From Desemzia incerta (GTDB lineage Bacteria > Bacillota > Bacilli > Lactobacillales > Carnobacteriaceae), in the NCBI RefSeq assembly GCF_900115825.1, contig NZ_FOXW01000004.1, forward strand, positions 124,001 to 188,000: DNA of 64,000 nucleotides, in the 5' to 3' direction. The translations under genes and the position numbers were made by a program. Below the pieces are notes generated by a model. It saw only the letters and a program-made list of their open reading frames with translations, was not told the DNA's origin and searched no databases. Within the stretch, counting starts at the first letter, position 1; every line of letters starts with the position of its first letter. Shown here piece by piece: positions 8,929 through 17,617 of the stretch.

Positions 8929-9417
8929 ATGATTCAAATCAAAACAGCTCAACCTGCTGATGCGCATGCATTAGCTGAGCTAGCTCGTATCATTTGGAAA
9001 GAGCACTATACTTCTATTCTTGGAGAAGAACAAGTTCATTACATGTTGGAGACGATACAGTCCGAACCAGCTATCCAACAAGATCTTGAAAAGGGAAAAA
9101 TCTATTGGTTGGTTCAGGAAGATGGTCAAGATGTTGGTTATGTCAGTTACGAATTCGAGGAAAACACTCTTTTCTTGAGCAAATTCTATCTGACAGAAGC
9201 TGCTCGCGGTAAAGGTTTGGGGCGTTTTTTATTTGAAAAGCTGAAGGAAGTTGCGGCAGATCAGAGTAAACAGTCGATTGAATTGACGGTCAATAAATAC
9301 AACGCTCCTACAATAAAGGCGTACCAAAAAATGGGCTTCGAACAAATTCGAGAACAAGTCGCAGACATTGGGAATGGTTTTGTGATGGACGATTATGTTT
9401 TTAGGTATAGTCTTTAA
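8929..9417 (+). CDS. GNAT-family N-acetyltransferase
   Basis: A 162-residue acetyltransferase. The acetyl-CoA pyrophosphate-binding loop is ARGKGLGRFLFEKL at residues 92-105, preceded by the beta strand LFLSKFYLTEAA, and the C-terminal motif B is NAPTIKAYQKMGFEQI. The substrate (amine of a small molecule or protein N-terminus) is not evident. AAAGGAG lies 8 nt before the ATG. It is monocistronic, with a terminator at 9436-9480. Confidence 0.9.
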   Translation: MIQIKTAQPADAHALAELARIIWKEHYTSILGEEQVHYMLETIQSEPAIQQDLEKGKIYWLVQEDGQDVGYVSYEFEENTLFLSKFYLTEAARGKGLGRFLFEKLKEVAADQSKQSIELTVNKYNAPTIKAYQKMGFEQIREQVADIGNGFVMDDYVFRYSL

Positions 9418-9435
9418 AAACAACTTTGCTTATTT

Positions 9436-9480
9436 AGTGGATATCTGCAGCTGCAAGCGGCTGGATATCCACTTTTTTTG
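9436..9480 (+). terminator. Terminator after GNAT gene
   Basis: AGTGGATATC (9436-9445) pairs with GATATCCACT (9464-9473), followed by T7. Confidence 0.9.
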
Positions 9481-9562
9481 ACTCATTTTTTGCCCTGTAC
9501 GTTCTTTTCTCAAATCAGGAATGCTACACTAAACAAGAATAATTTCAGAAAAGAGGGATTTT

Positions 9563-11026
9563 GTGAGCATTCTTAATCGTGAAGAAGATGGTTTATTTTA
9601 CGCAGAACAATTACAAAACAAGGTCATTTCTCCAAAAGAATTGGTAGAACAATCTTTTCAAGTCATCGAAAAAGAAAATCCAGCATTAAATGCTGTGATT
9701 CATCAACGCAAAGAAAAAGCGTTAAAAGAAGCGGAAGAACGAGACTTCAGCGGTAAACCGTTTGGCGGCATCCCAATCCTGGTGAAAGGGTTGGGGCAAT
9801 CTTTAGCTGGCGAACCTCATACATCAGGGTCTAGTTTGCTGAAAAATTCTGTGGCTGCTCAAACGAGCCACTTCACTCAAGCTTTGATTAACGCAGGGTT
9901 TATCGTAATTGGACAAACCAATGTACCAGAGTTCGGATTTAAAAACATCACTGAACCAGAACTGTATGGACCTTCACGCAATCCTTGGAATACTGATTAC
10001 TCTCCAGGCGGGTCTAGTGGTGGAGCGGCGGCGGCTGTGACTTCGGGTATGGTGCCGATTGCCGGTGCCAGCGACGGAGGCGGGTCCATTCGGATTCCAG
10101 CTTCTTTTACTGGATTGGTCGGCTTGAAGCCTACACGTGGACGAACGCCCATCGGTCCCGGATCTGGTCGAAATTGGCAAGGTGCTTCGATTAGCTTTGC
10201 ACTGACCAAATCGATCAGAGATACTGCCGCTATGATGGATGTACTGCAAACTATCCAACCGGCCGCAGCTTTCCAGACTCCTCTTTTTGCTGAAGGATAC
10301 ATGAATCATTTGCACTATGCACCTAAAAAAACGTTTAGGATCGCTTACTCTCTGGAATCTCCTGTACTTTCCAAAGTCAGCGAAGAAGCGCAACAGGCAG
10401 TTTTGAAAACCGTTGAATGGTTAAGAGCTCAAGGGCATTCAGTTGTTGAAAAAACACCTGAGATCGACGGGGTACATTTGATGAAGAGCTATTACGTCAT
10501 GAACTCGGGCGAAACAACAGCAATGATGGAAAATATCGAGTCCGCCCTTCAGCGCAAATTGACCATCAACGATATGGAATTGGTCACATGGGTTTTATAC
10601 AATGCCGGAAAAACCATTTCTGCTGCTGCTTACTCTAACACATTAAGCACTTGGGACCAAGCTGCTGAAGTCATGGCGAATTTTAATGAGTCATTTGATT
10701 TATTCTTGACACCTGCCACAGCTGACAGCGCTCCAAAAGTCGGGACAGACTGGCAAGATGAAGCAATGTTGGAACGCATGCGCAATATCACTGAAGTCGA
10801 CTCCACAGAGCAGCAGCAAGTTGTCTGGGACATGTTTAGTGAAAGCTTGCCGATCACGCCGTTTGGTATGCAAGCCAACTTAACTGGACAGCCTTCGATT
10901 AGTTTGCCGGTCCATTTGACCAAAGACGGTCTGCCGCTTGGCGTACAATTCACTGCTCCTAAAGGCAGAGAAGAATGGCTTTTGGCGATTGGGCGCGACA
11001 TGGAAGCCGATGGACAGTTTATTTAA
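9563..11026 (+). CDS. Amidase-signature family amidase
   Basis: A 487-residue amidase that hydrolyses carboxamides through a Ser-cisSer-Lys triad. Visible triad: K75 (ILVKGLG), cis-Ser S151 ([12 protein letters not shown]) and nucleophile S175 ([11 protein letters not shown]); the 24-residue spacing between the two serines is standard. It begins with GTG at 9563, with AGAGGG 8 nt upstream; no competing ATG fits. It is not next to gatC or gatB, so it is a free-standing amidase, not GatA. It ends at a very strong terminator. The substrate is unknown. Confidence 0.93.
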   Translation: MSILNREEDGLFYAEQLQNKVISPKELVEQSFQVIEKENPALNAVIHQRKEKALKEAEERDFSGKPFGGIPILVKGLGQSLAGEPHTSGSSLLKNSVAAQTSHFTQALINAGFIVIGQTNVPEFGFKNITEPELYGPSRNPWNTDYSPGGSSGGAAAAVTSGMVPIAGASDGGGSIRIPASFTGLVGLKPTRGRTPIGPGSGRNWQGASISFALTKSIRDTAAMMDVLQTIQPAAAFQTPLFAEGYMNHLHYAPKKTFRIAYSLESPVLSKVSEEAQQAVLKTVEWLRAQGHSVVEKTPEIDGVHLMKSYYVMNSGETTAMMENIESALQRKLTINDMELVTWVLYNAGKTISAAAYSNTLSTWDQAAEVMANFNESFDLFLTPATADSAPKVGTDWQDEAMLERMRNITEVDSTEQQQVVWDMFSESLPITPFGMQANLTGQPSISLPVHLTKDGLPLGVQFTAPKGREEWLLAIGRDMEADGQFI

Positions 11027-11027
11027 T

Positions 11028-11077
11028 AAAAAATCTAGGCCGCAAACGTATATCAACGTTTGCGGCCTAGATTTTTT
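11028..11077 (+). terminator. Terminator after amidase
   Basis: A 22-bp perfect stem built around TCTAGGCCGCAAACGT and its complement, with a 6-nt loop and T6. The symmetrical A tract makes it usable in both directions. Confidence 0.95.
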
Positions 11078-11092
11078 CTCTTTGAAATGGAT

Positions 11093-11241
11093 CTATTAGT
11101 CAACTGAAGTATGAAATCAGCTTCACTTGATTAATAGAATAGGTCTATTGATTAAGTGAGCAGTTATTGAGCCTCCATTTGACTAATAGACCAGTCCTAT
11201 TAATCAAGTGGAACTTTTAAAACATTCCGGTTGATTAATAG
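11093..11241. repeat. Family B hairpin array, 3 units, 52-bp period
   Basis: Three 45-bp imperfect palindromes start at 11093, 11145 and 11197, separated by 7 bp. Consensus arms are CTATTARTCAAGTG and CACTTGATTAATAG around about 17 variable bases. The array sits between the convergent amidase and NAD(P)-binding genes. Confidence 0.9.
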
Positions 11242-11265
11242 ATCACCTTATTACCATAATCTCTT

Positions 11266-11925
11266 CTATAGTTGGTCTAATGCTTCTTCAATCGACTGTT
11301 CGCCCGACACTAAATCAAATGCTTTACGGTAAGTTTTCTCATTGTCTAAGCTCTCAAATACCACTTTAGCCACGTCTTCACGCGGAATCGTCCGGTCATC
11401 CGAATCGGTTAGTTGCATATTGTCAGACACGACCACTTTGCCTTTACTGGTGTCATCTGTCAGACCCCCAGGACGAACGATCGTATAGTTCAACCCGCTT
11501 TGCATCAATTCTTTATCTGCATAGTATTTCGCCACATAGTAAGATTTGATTTCTTCATTCCATTTTTCACGTTGATCTGCACCAAATGCACTCACCATCA
11601 AGAATCGATCCACACCAACATTTTTGGCTGCATCAATGACTTTCACCGCACCATCTAAATCGATCAGCAACGTTTTATCTGCCCCAGTGCTGCCGCCAGA
11701 GCCTGCTGTAAAGACTACTGCGTCAGTTCCTTTAACTGCCTCTTCCAAATCGCTCACAGAGCCTTCTAAGTCCCCTAAGTGAGTTTCGATACCGTTGCTT
11801 TCCAGTTCTTTTGCTTGTCCCTCTTTTCGGACAAATGCTCGAACAGAATGTTTCTCACTTTTATTTAACAAGTCGACCAATTGTTTTCCTATTTTTCCAT
11901 TTGCTCCCACTACTAATACTTTCAT
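11266..11925 (-). CDS. NAD(P)-binding Rossmann-fold oxidoreductase (atypical SDR, YhfK/NmrA-like)
   Basis: A 219-residue protein with an N-terminal dinucleotide-binding motif (VVGANGKIGKQLVDLL, GxxGxxG) and the YYVAKYYADKEL segment carrying the SDR-like Tyr/Lys region, plus YTIVRPGGLTDD typical of the SDR_a5/NAD(P)H-binding group. ATG 11925 is chosen because GGGAG lies 10 nt upstream and the GxxGxxG strand then starts at residue 2; the longer frame would add 37 residues of unrelated sequence. It is probably monocistronic. Related proteins bind NADPH; the reaction here is unknown. Confidence 0.88.
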   Translation of the reverse strand: MKVLVVGANGKIGKQLVDLLNKSEKHSVRAFVRKEGQAKELESNGIETHLGDLEGSVSDLEEAVKGTDAVVFTAGSGGSTGADKTLLIDLDGAVKVIDAAKNVGVDRFLMVSAFGADQREKWNEEIKSYYVAKYYADKELMQSGLNYTIVRPGGLTDDTSKGKVVVSDNMQLTDSDDRTIPREDVAKVVFESLDNEKTYRKAFDLVSGEQSIEEALDQL

Positions 11926-12013
11926 GTATGCAATCTCCCTTCGAGTCTGATTCTTTTTCAACCTTAACACAAAAAGTAAGTAGAATAAAAAGGTGTGCTT
12001 CGTATAGGTTTTC

Positions 12014-12238
12014 TTAAAAATAAAACAGTTCTTCAAACTTTTTATCTAAAGCAATGCATAATATCAGAGCAAGTTTTGCTGTCGGGTTAAACTGCCCAGT
12101 TTCAATCGAACTGATTGTATTCCTGGACACTCCTATCATTTCAGATAGCTCTCTTTGGGATAATTGTTTCTCTTTTCTAGCTGTTTTTATATTATTTTTT
12201 AAAACCAATTCTTCCTTTTCCAAATCCATTTCTCCCAT
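12014..12238 (-). CDS. XRE-family HTH transcriptional regulator (74 aa)
   Basis: A small Cro/C1-type repressor. The helix-turn-helix is LSQRELSEMIGVSRNTISSIETGQFNPTAKLALILCIALD (written here only as its landmarks LSQRELSEMIG and RNTISSIETG), followed by the common EELFYF tail. The ATG at 12238 overlaps the upstream stop as TAATG, so translation is coupled to the membrane protein gene; the longer upstream frame lies inside that gene and is less likely. This pairing of a membrane protein with a short XRE regulator behind two matched operators looks like a self-regulating module. Confidence 0.88.
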   Translation of the reverse strand: MGEMDLEKEELVLKNNIKTARKEKQLSQRELSEMIGVSRNTISSIETGQFNPTAKLALILCIALDKKFEELFYF

Positions 12239-12546
12239 TATATAGTTTGTAAGATATACCAGATAAGAAAAGCTGCGCACAAAAAACTATTTACTATACT
12301 AAAATATAAAATCCCTTTCTCTTTTCTTAAACGATATCGTGAAAATCCTCCGGTCGCCATAAATGCAAAAAGCAACGCCGTTATATCACCAAAAGGCAAG
12401 TTATTGAAAATTTGATACATCATTATTAACAACGCTAAGAAGCACAGTGCGTAAAAACCTTGGTCATCTGCATGATTATTTTCATGATTTTTTCCTTCGT
12501 CATTGTTTTCAGAACGATATTTATTTAGTATTTCTTCTTTATCCAT
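12238..12546 (-). CDS. Small membrane protein (DUF6442-like) cotranscribed with XRE regulator
   Basis: A 102-residue protein with an acidic cytoplasmic N-terminus (MDKEEILNKYRSENNDEGKN) and three probable membrane segments (about residues 31-48, 52-68, 77-99). The start ATG at 12546 has AGAGGGA 6 nt upstream. The N-terminal phrase EEILNKYRSEN is characteristic of DUF6442-type proteins that occur beside short XRE regulators in Firmicutes; I recall this association but could not check it. No biochemical role is known. Confidence 0.75.
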   Translation of the reverse strand: MDKEEILNKYRSENNDEGKNHENNHADDQGFYALCFLALLIMMYQIFNNLPFGDITALLFAFMATGGFSRYRLRKEKGILYFSIVNSFLCAAFLIWYILQTI

Positions 12547-12564
12547 TCCATTCCCTCTTTTCGC

Positions 12565-12613
12565 CAAGTTTACTTGTCGAATACATCTTATACTTGCCAA
12601 GTAAACTTGTCAA
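12565..12613 (-). promoter_or_regulatory. Promoter with twin CAAGTTTACTTG operators
   Basis: Two 12-bp dyads, CAAGTTTACTTG (12565-12576) and CAAGTAAACTTG (12598-12609), lie 33 bp apart, about three helical turns. On the minus strand the promoter is TTGACA (12608-12613), 17 bp, TAAGAT (12585-12590). One operator overlaps the -35 box and the other the start site. They are the likely binding sites of the XRE protein encoded by the operon. Confidence 0.72.
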
Positions 12614-12850
12614 CAAAATCAAAAAAACACGCATTCAGCTGACCAAGTACGTGTCTTTCTTGCAAGTTAATCGTCTTATACTTAATTTCAAGACTATACT
12701 TCTATAAAAAAGGGAACTACAGTTGTTATACAACACAAACTGGAAAGGTCTAGTTGTTTTTCGTTTAATCGCTTCCAACGACTGTTGTCACAAATAGTTC
12801 ATATGCTTATATTTACATACTTGATACGAGATGGATTTCTCAAACTCAAC
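12614..12850. other. Intergenic stretch without a gene
   Basis: AT-rich DNA between the divergent XRE operon and the IclR gene. I see no gene-like frame, RNA or strong hairpin apart from short GTTGT/ACAAC dyads near 12720. Confidence 0.6.
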
Positions 12851-12879
12851 TTGTACAACTAAAAGTTATCTCATATAAT
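12851..12879 (+). promoter_or_regulatory. Promoter of the IclR-family gene
   Basis: TTGTAC at 12851-12856, 17-bp spacer, perfect TATAAT at 12874-12879. Confidence 0.75.
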
Positions 12880-12942
12880 AAAACATGTCGTGAAAGAGTC
12901 ATTCGGGTAATCAAGAAATTAATTTTTAAAAGGAGTAATAAT

Positions 12943-13707
12943 ATGACGAATAATCCCACTGGTGGGGTACAAACAATAGATAGAGCCCTGACCATTCTAG
13001 AAACCCTTTCCAATTATGATAATTTAAGTTTGATGGAGATAAGCGAAAAAGTTCAGTTGCATAAAGCTACAACACATCGTTTAATCAACTCTCTATTGCA
13101 AAACGGGTACATTGAAAAAGACCCGACAACCAAAAAATACCGTATCTCTTTAAAATTATTCCAGTTAGGGAACAGACGAGTTCAAAATATCGATTTTTTG
13201 AATGTTGCTAAAAGCATGATTCGTCAGTTGTCTCAAGAAATTAATCAAACTGTTCATTTAGTAATAGAAGATGATTATGAAGTTTTATATATCGATAAAC
13301 ATGATGCTCAGCAATCAGATACTCGTATGCACTCTAGAATAGGGAAGAAAGCTCCTATGTATTTAACTGCTGTAGGAAAAGCTATTCTGGCTACTAAACC
13401 CAACAGTGCGGTCATCGAGTATTGGGAGCAAGCAGATATCCAAAAGAAAACAAAAAATACCATTACAGATTTAGATGCTTTTTTAGCTGAAATGGAAACT
13501 GTTCGCCAGCAAGGTTATGCCTTGGATTACGAAGAAAATGAAGTGGGTATTGTCTGTATCGGTGCTTCATTTGCTAGTTATAAGGATTTAGCCGCTGGTG
13601 CTATCAGCATTTCTCTGCCTGTTTCAGAAATTGAGAAAAAAGATCAGTATATTACTAAAATAGTGGAAACAACCAGAAAAATATCTAATTTATTAGGTCA
13701 TTTCTAG
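12943..13707 (+). CDS. IclR-family transcriptional regulator
   Basis: A 254-residue regulator with an N-terminal winged helix (residues about 8-75, 'QTIDRALTILETLS' and 'KATTHRLINSLLQNGYIEKD') and a C-terminal IclR effector domain (from about 80 to 250, containing GKKAPMYLTAVGKAILA and GIVCIGASFASYKD). IclR proteins usually control nearby catabolic genes, for example the KDG regulon, but the flanking genes here do not form an obvious sugar-acid pathway, so the target is probably elsewhere. AAAGGAG lies 8 nt before the ATG. Confidence 0.93.
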   Translation: MTNNPTGGVQTIDRALTILETLSNYDNLSLMEISEKVQLHKATTHRLINSLLQNGYIEKDPTTKKYRISLKLFQLGNRRVQNIDFLNVAKSMIRQLSQEINQTVHLVIEDDYEVLYIDKHDAQQSDTRMHSRIGKKAPMYLTAVGKAILATKPNSAVIEYWEQADIQKKTKNTITDLDAFLAEMETVRQQGYALDYEENEVGIVCIGASFASYKDLAAGAISISLPVSEIEKKDQYITKIVETTRKISNLLGHF

Positions 13708-13726
13708 TCGTTCGTCAAATAAAAAA

Positions 13727-13762
13727 ACTCCGCAACTGACATAAAATAGTCAATTGCGGAGT
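13727..13762. terminator. Bidirectional terminator
   Basis: ACTCCGCAACTGAC (13727-13740) pairs with GTCAATTGCGGAGT (13749-13762). An A7 tract on the left gives the U run for the minus-strand operon; it serves iclR and the convergent small gene. Confidence 0.9.
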
Positions 13763-13789
13763 ATTTTGTTAAAAGAATGAACTAAACCG

Positions 13790-13972
13790 TTATTCGCTCC
13801 AATTTCTTGGACTCCATAAGGTTCCATCCAGTTCTCCTTCCATTTGTTGGATACGCACTGTCTGTTCTTGAATCAAACGCTTAGCTGCTGCTAACAGCGC
13901 TTTTTGCTTATAGTCCCGACTCATTTCAAAAGCACGTTCCAGTTCTTGAATCATCCATTCGTTTTGATCCAT
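13790..13972 (-). CDS. Small helical protein resembling the tail of its neighbour oxidoreductase
   Basis: A 60-residue, predominantly helical, charged protein. GGAGAG lies 7 nt before the ATG and it follows the flavodoxin-fold gene by 28 bp, so it is probably real and cotranscribed. Its start (NEWMIQELERAF) and middle (LLAAAKRLIQEQTVRIQQME) resemble the C-terminal extension of the neighbouring protein (EKWIIQELEKT, then LLMQHAVDLIEEN). It has no enzyme motif and no membrane segment. Function unknown; it may be a duplicated helical tail acting as a partner or regulator. Confidence 0.6.
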   Translation of the reverse strand: MDQNEWMIQELERAFEMSRDYKQKALLAAAKRLIQEQTVRIQQMEGELDGTLWSPRNWSE

Positions 13973-14000
13973 CTCATTCTCTCCAATGCTTCTTCGATTA

Positions 14001-14696
14001 TTAGGAATTCATTTCATCTAATACCATTTTTAATCCATCTATCGTATCTCGATTTTCTTCAATAAGATCTACTGCATGCTGCATCAGCAGTTCATCGCCT
14101 GGAGCTAAAGTTTCTTCTGGTGTTTTTTCCAACTCTTGAATGATCCATTTTTCCCGAGTCGCTAAACTGTCATCTGCTTCTCTCGTAACAGCTTGCTGAT
14201 AATCGATCAGTAAGGTCATTTTCTGTTCTTCTGTCATATATGGAAATTGGTAAATCACAAACGGCTTCAAATAAGTCATTCCCGTTTTCACTGCAACAGC
14301 TTGAAAAGGTTTCGTTAATTCGTTGATACTGAAAACTTCTTTACCTCCTGCTTGGTACTCGCTTTCCTTGATCCCTACAGACAGCACCAACCCAAACTCT
14401 TTTCCGCTCAATGCATGTCCATTTTTTCCATAAGCAAACCCATATGTCAGTACTTCATCTTGCCATTGCTTCAATAACGGCGGCGAGCTGTACCAGTAAA
14501 ATGGAAATTGAAACAAGATACGGTCAAATTGCTTCAACAATTCTTGTTCTGCTGCTACATCTATTTGACTGTCTGGATAGACTCCTTCTAAATGGTGAAC
14601 TTTTACCGATTCACTTTCGGGGATAGAACTCAGCAAAAATTGCTGACTGCCGGATTCAGAAATCTCCGGATGCGAAATGACCACTAAAGTTTTCAT
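14001..14696 (-). CDS. NAD(P)H-dependent oxidoreductase, flavodoxin-like quinone reductase family
   Basis: A 231-residue FMN/FAD-binding flavodoxin-fold protein of the KefF/YwrO/NQO type that would reduce quinones or protect against electrophiles. Visible landmarks are MKTLVVISHPEISESGSQQF at the start, the FQFPFYWYSSPPLLKQWQDEV segment near residue 75 and the GKEFGLVLSVG strand near 108. ATG 14696 follows GGAGGAAAAAG. The core family ends near residue 175-180; the remaining helical extension is unusual and is similar to the separate 60-residue protein encoded next. Confidence 0.88.
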   Translation of the reverse strand: MKTLVVISHPEISESGSQQFLLSSIPESESVKVHHLEGVYPDSQIDVAAEQELLKQFDRILFQFPFYWYSSPPLLKQWQDEVLTYGFAYGKNGHALSGKEFGLVLSVGIKESEYQAGGKEVFSINELTKPFQAVAVKTGMTYLKPFVIYQFPYMTEEQKMTLLIDYQQAVTREADDSLATREKWIIQELEKTPEETLAPGDELLMQHAVDLIEENRDTIDGLKMVLDEMNS

Positions 14697-14726
14697 CTTT
14701 TTCCTCCAATACACTGAAGAAGATTT

Positions 14727-15776
14727 TTATTCTGCATCTTCTTCATCAAAAAATTCTATCATATCATTTTGTACAGCTGAAATCATTGGCAGTTTATAGA
14801 CGGGTACCAGTTCAATGTCTAACTTTTTCAGTAATTCTTTCAATATACCGCTTATTCTATGGTAACGGCTGACATTGACGACAACGGTTGGCGGTTTTAC
14901 ATCATTAGCCAGCAATACCTTAATGAAAAGCCGTTGAATTTTTTCTATTTCTTCAAATTCAACCAGTTCACCCAAAAGGATTTCGGTGCTTTTGGCATCT
15001 ATGATCATCAGCATAATAGAAAAACGAGGACGTTCTTCATCCATCCCTTCTCTAGGAACCGCAATATAATTCAATTCCAACTCCCAAATCGAACTGCCGA
15101 TCCTTAATTGATCCACACGTCTGAGCTCAAAATCAGTTACTTTAACTGGCTCTTTAGCGTACTTTTGGGCAGCTAAACCTTGTAAGACATCCGATGGCAA
15201 GACAAACATACTATCTTCAAATTGCCCATCTTCTGTATAAGTCCGCAAAAATACACTTTCTTTATTTTCTTCAGTATCATATAGATCTAATTCAGTACGG
15301 TATTCTTCCGCCATTATCATGAATTTTTCCAGCAAATCAATCATAAATGGAACTTCATTTTCTGCTAATGGGTCAGGATAATATCCTGGCTTGTAATCTA
15401 AAAACAAAGGCCATGCTTTTTTCCCTCTGAAAGGGACGCCGCTGTTTTTGATTCGTTGGTAATCTTCTGTCGGCAAATCAAGACGGTTTTCGTACGTGAG
15501 AGAGAGCCCGTTTTGAATTAGCAACCAGTCTAATGTCGCTTCAGCATCTTTCAACTGATCTTGCTTTACCAATTCAAAATAGTACCTTAATTCTTCTAAA
15601 TCACGGTAAAAGAGAAACCCGTAGTTGTCTTCTGTTTTCCCTAGAATAGACATGAAAACCGGATCGGTTCTCCCAGGCAACTGCAGCGCTAAAATATCTG
15701 TATCCCAGTAATCTTCCCAGAACGCTGCCTGGTAAAGTTGTTTGGCTAGTTCGAATAATCTTGTTTCAGCTTCCAT
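14727..15776 (-). CDS. Uncharacterised cytoplasmic protein (DUF7309/DUF6930-like)
   Basis: A 349-residue soluble acidic protein with no signal or membrane segment. The N-terminal half (LFELAKQLYQAAFWEDYWDTD...) and the C-terminal half with a beta-alpha pattern (PRFSIMLMIIDAKSTEILLGELV and PTVVVNVSRYHRISGILKELLKKLDIEL) match what I remember of a Firmicutes family annotated with DUF7309 and DUF6930 domains; this is from memory. It lies 30 bp upstream of the quinone reductase in the same direction, so the two may be cotranscribed. Function unknown. Confidence 0.7.
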   Translation of the reverse strand: MEAETRLFELAKQLYQAAFWEDYWDTDILALQLPGRTDPVFMSILGKTEDNYGFLFYRDLEELRYYFELVKQDQLKDAEATLDWLLIQNGLSLTYENRLDLPTEDYQRIKNSGVPFRGKKAWPLFLDYKPGYYPDPLAENEVPFMIDLLEKFMIMAEEYRTELDLYDTEENKESVFLRTYTEDGQFEDSMFVLPSDVLQGLAAQKYAKEPVKVTDFELRRVDQLRIGSSIWELELNYIAVPREGMDEERPRFSIMLMIIDAKSTEILLGELVEFEEIEKIQRLFIKVLLANDVKPPTVVVNVSRYHRISGILKELLKKLDIELVPVYKLPMISAVQNDMIEFFDEEDAE

Positions 15777-15948
15777 CGCTCACACTCCTAGAGAACTAAG
15801 TTGAATTTCTCGTCCCGCTTTTATATTTCCTGTACACTAAAGTCAGATTTATCATTCCATTTTAGTGTTTCCTGTTTATTATCTCAATAAATGCTTTATC
15901 TCACAACACATTCTCAATTTTTAACTTGTTTTTCTTTTGAGTTACTAT

Positions 15949-15977
15949 TTGTCCTCACGAGATGAAACGGTTACAAT
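15949..15977 (+). promoter_or_regulatory. Promoter of dhaKLM with cre-like site
   Basis: TTGTCC (15949-15954), 17 bp, TACAAT (15972-15977). TGAAACGGTTACA (15963-15975) overlaps the -10 and matches a CcpA cre site except at the central base, suggesting glucose repression. Confidence 0.55.
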
Positions 15978-16014
15978 AGTAATGAAGCAACTATATTGAA
16001 GTGGAGGAAAATTC

Positions 16015-17004
16015 ATGAAAAAAATTATTAATGATCCATCTGCAGTTGTTGATGAAATGATTAAAGGTATGGTTTTTGCTTATGATGGTTTGGTAGAGCG
16101 TTTGCCTGAAACAAACGTAGTCCACCGCAAGCATTCGAAAAACGGCAAAGTCGGTTTAGTGAGCGGAGGCGGAAGCGGTCATGAGCCAGCACATGCCGGT
16201 TTTGTAGGTCAAGGTATGCTGTCTGCCGCTGTTTGCGGAGAAGTCTTTACCTCTCCTACTCCTGATCAAATTCTTGAAGCCATCAAAGCAAGTGATGAAG
16301 GCAATGGAGTATTTATGGTCATTAAGAACTACTCTGGCGATATCATGAACTTTGAAATGGCTAAAGATTTAGCTGACATGGAAGATATTCCTGTAGACTT
16401 TGTTGTTGTGGATGATGACATTGCTGTAGAAGACAGTACTTATACAGCAGGTAAAAGAGGAATCGCTGGAACTGTCCTAGTACACAAAATTTTAGGCGCA
16501 GCCGCTGAAGAAGGAGCTTCTCTTTCCGAGATCAAAGAACTGGCTGACAAATTAGTTCCTGCAATCAAATCGATCGGTGTGGCATTATCTCCTGCCACGA
16601 ATCCAGAAGTGGGTAAACCAGGATTCGAAATCGGCGATGATGAAATTGAATTTGGTGTCGGTATCCATGGGGAACCTGGGTATCGCAGAGAAAAATTGCA
16701 ACCGTCAAAAGACTTAGCCGCTGAGCTGGTCAAACAATTGAAAAAAGAATTCCAATGGTCTGGTGATGAACAGTACGCACTTTTGATCAACGGAATGGGC
16801 GCTACTCCTTTAATGGAACAATTTGTTTTTACAAATGACGTACGCGAACTACTAGCAGCTGAAGGCATCACATTAGTCTTTAAGAAAGTTGGAGACTACA
16901 TGACTTCTATTGATATGGCTGGAGTTTCGATTACATTATTAAAATTAGAAGACGAAAAATGGGTAGACTATTTAACTGCACCCGTAAATACAATTTCTTG
17001 GTAA
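16015..17004 (+). CDS. dhaK: PTS-dependent dihydroxyacetone kinase, DhaK subunit
   Basis: A 329-residue subunit that binds dihydroxyacetone covalently for phosphorylation by DhaL-ADP. The GGGSGHEPAHAGFVG motif holds H56, SGD at 107-109 supplies D109, and the hemiaminal histidine is H218 in GVGIHGEPG; all three match the E. coli numbering. GGAGG lies about 8 nt before the ATG. It is first of the dhaKLM operon, 16 bp ahead of dhaL. Confidence 0.97.
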   Translation: MKKIINDPSAVVDEMIKGMVFAYDGLVERLPETNVVHRKHSKNGKVGLVSGGGSGHEPAHAGFVGQGMLSAAVCGEVFTSPTPDQILEAIKASDEGNGVFMVIKNYSGDIMNFEMAKDLADMEDIPVDFVVVDDDIAVEDSTYTAGKRGIAGTVLVHKILGAAAEEGASLSEIKELADKLVPAIKSIGVALSPATNPEVGKPGFEIGDDEIEFGVGIHGEPGYRREKLQPSKDLAAELVKQLKKEFQWSGDEQYALLINGMGATPLMEQFVFTNDVRELLAAEGITLVFKKVGDYMTSIDMAGVSITLLKLEDEKWVDYLTAPVNTISW

Positions 17005-17020
17005 GAAGGGAGTTTACACA

Positions 17021-17617
17021 ATGCTATCAGTCGAAACAGTAACAAAATGGATGGAACTATTTGGTGAACAATTAACGGAAAACAAAACGTATTTGAGCGA
17101 ATTAGACACGGCCATCGGAGACGGTGACCATGGCAACAATTTAGCTCGTGGTGCTGCAGCATTGAAAGAAAAACTCGGTGCTAATGAATACGAAGCTTTA
17201 ACTGATTTATTGAAAGATGTCGGAATGGTCTTCGTCAGTAAAATCGGCGGAGCTTCTGGTCCTTTATACGGTTCAGCTTTCATCAGTATGGCAAAAGCCA
17301 GCAAAGACAATGACAGTTTGGAATTAGCTGATTTGTTGGCAGCTGGTTTAGACGGCATCCAAAAACGAGGAAAAGCTGAAGCCGGCGAAAAAACGATGGT
17401 GGACGAATGGGTCCCTGTTGTAGAAGCCGTCAAAAATAACTCGTTAACAACAGAGACTATCGAAGAAGCTGTAGAGAAAACAAAAGATATGAAAGCTACA
17501 AAAGGAAGAGCTTCTTATTTAGGAGATCGTTCTATCGGACATTTGGATCCGGGAGCTATGTCCAGCAGCCTTCTTTTCAAAACCATGTTAGAGGCAGGTG
17601 TCTATGATGGCAAATAA
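17021..17617 (+). CDS. dhaL: Dihydroxyacetone kinase, ADP-binding DhaL subunit
   Basis: A 198-residue helical-barrel subunit holding a permanent ADP that relays phosphate from DhaM to dihydroxyacetone on DhaK. The metal-binding aspartates are in LDTAIGDGDHGNN (D29, D34, D36), and KATKGRASYLGDRSIGHLDPGA near residue 160 is the nucleotide-binding lid. AAGGGAG precedes the ATG. Its end overlaps dhaM, implying coupled translation. Confidence 0.97.
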   Translation: MLSVETVTKWMELFGEQLTENKTYLSELDTAIGDGDHGNNLARGAAALKEKLGANEYEALTDLLKDVGMVFVSKIGGASGPLYGSAFISMAKASKDNDSLELADLLAAGLDGIQKRGKAEAGEKTMVDEWVPVVEAVKNNSLTTETIEEAVEKTKDMKATKGRASYLGDRSIGHLDPGAMSSSLLFKTMLEAGVYDGK

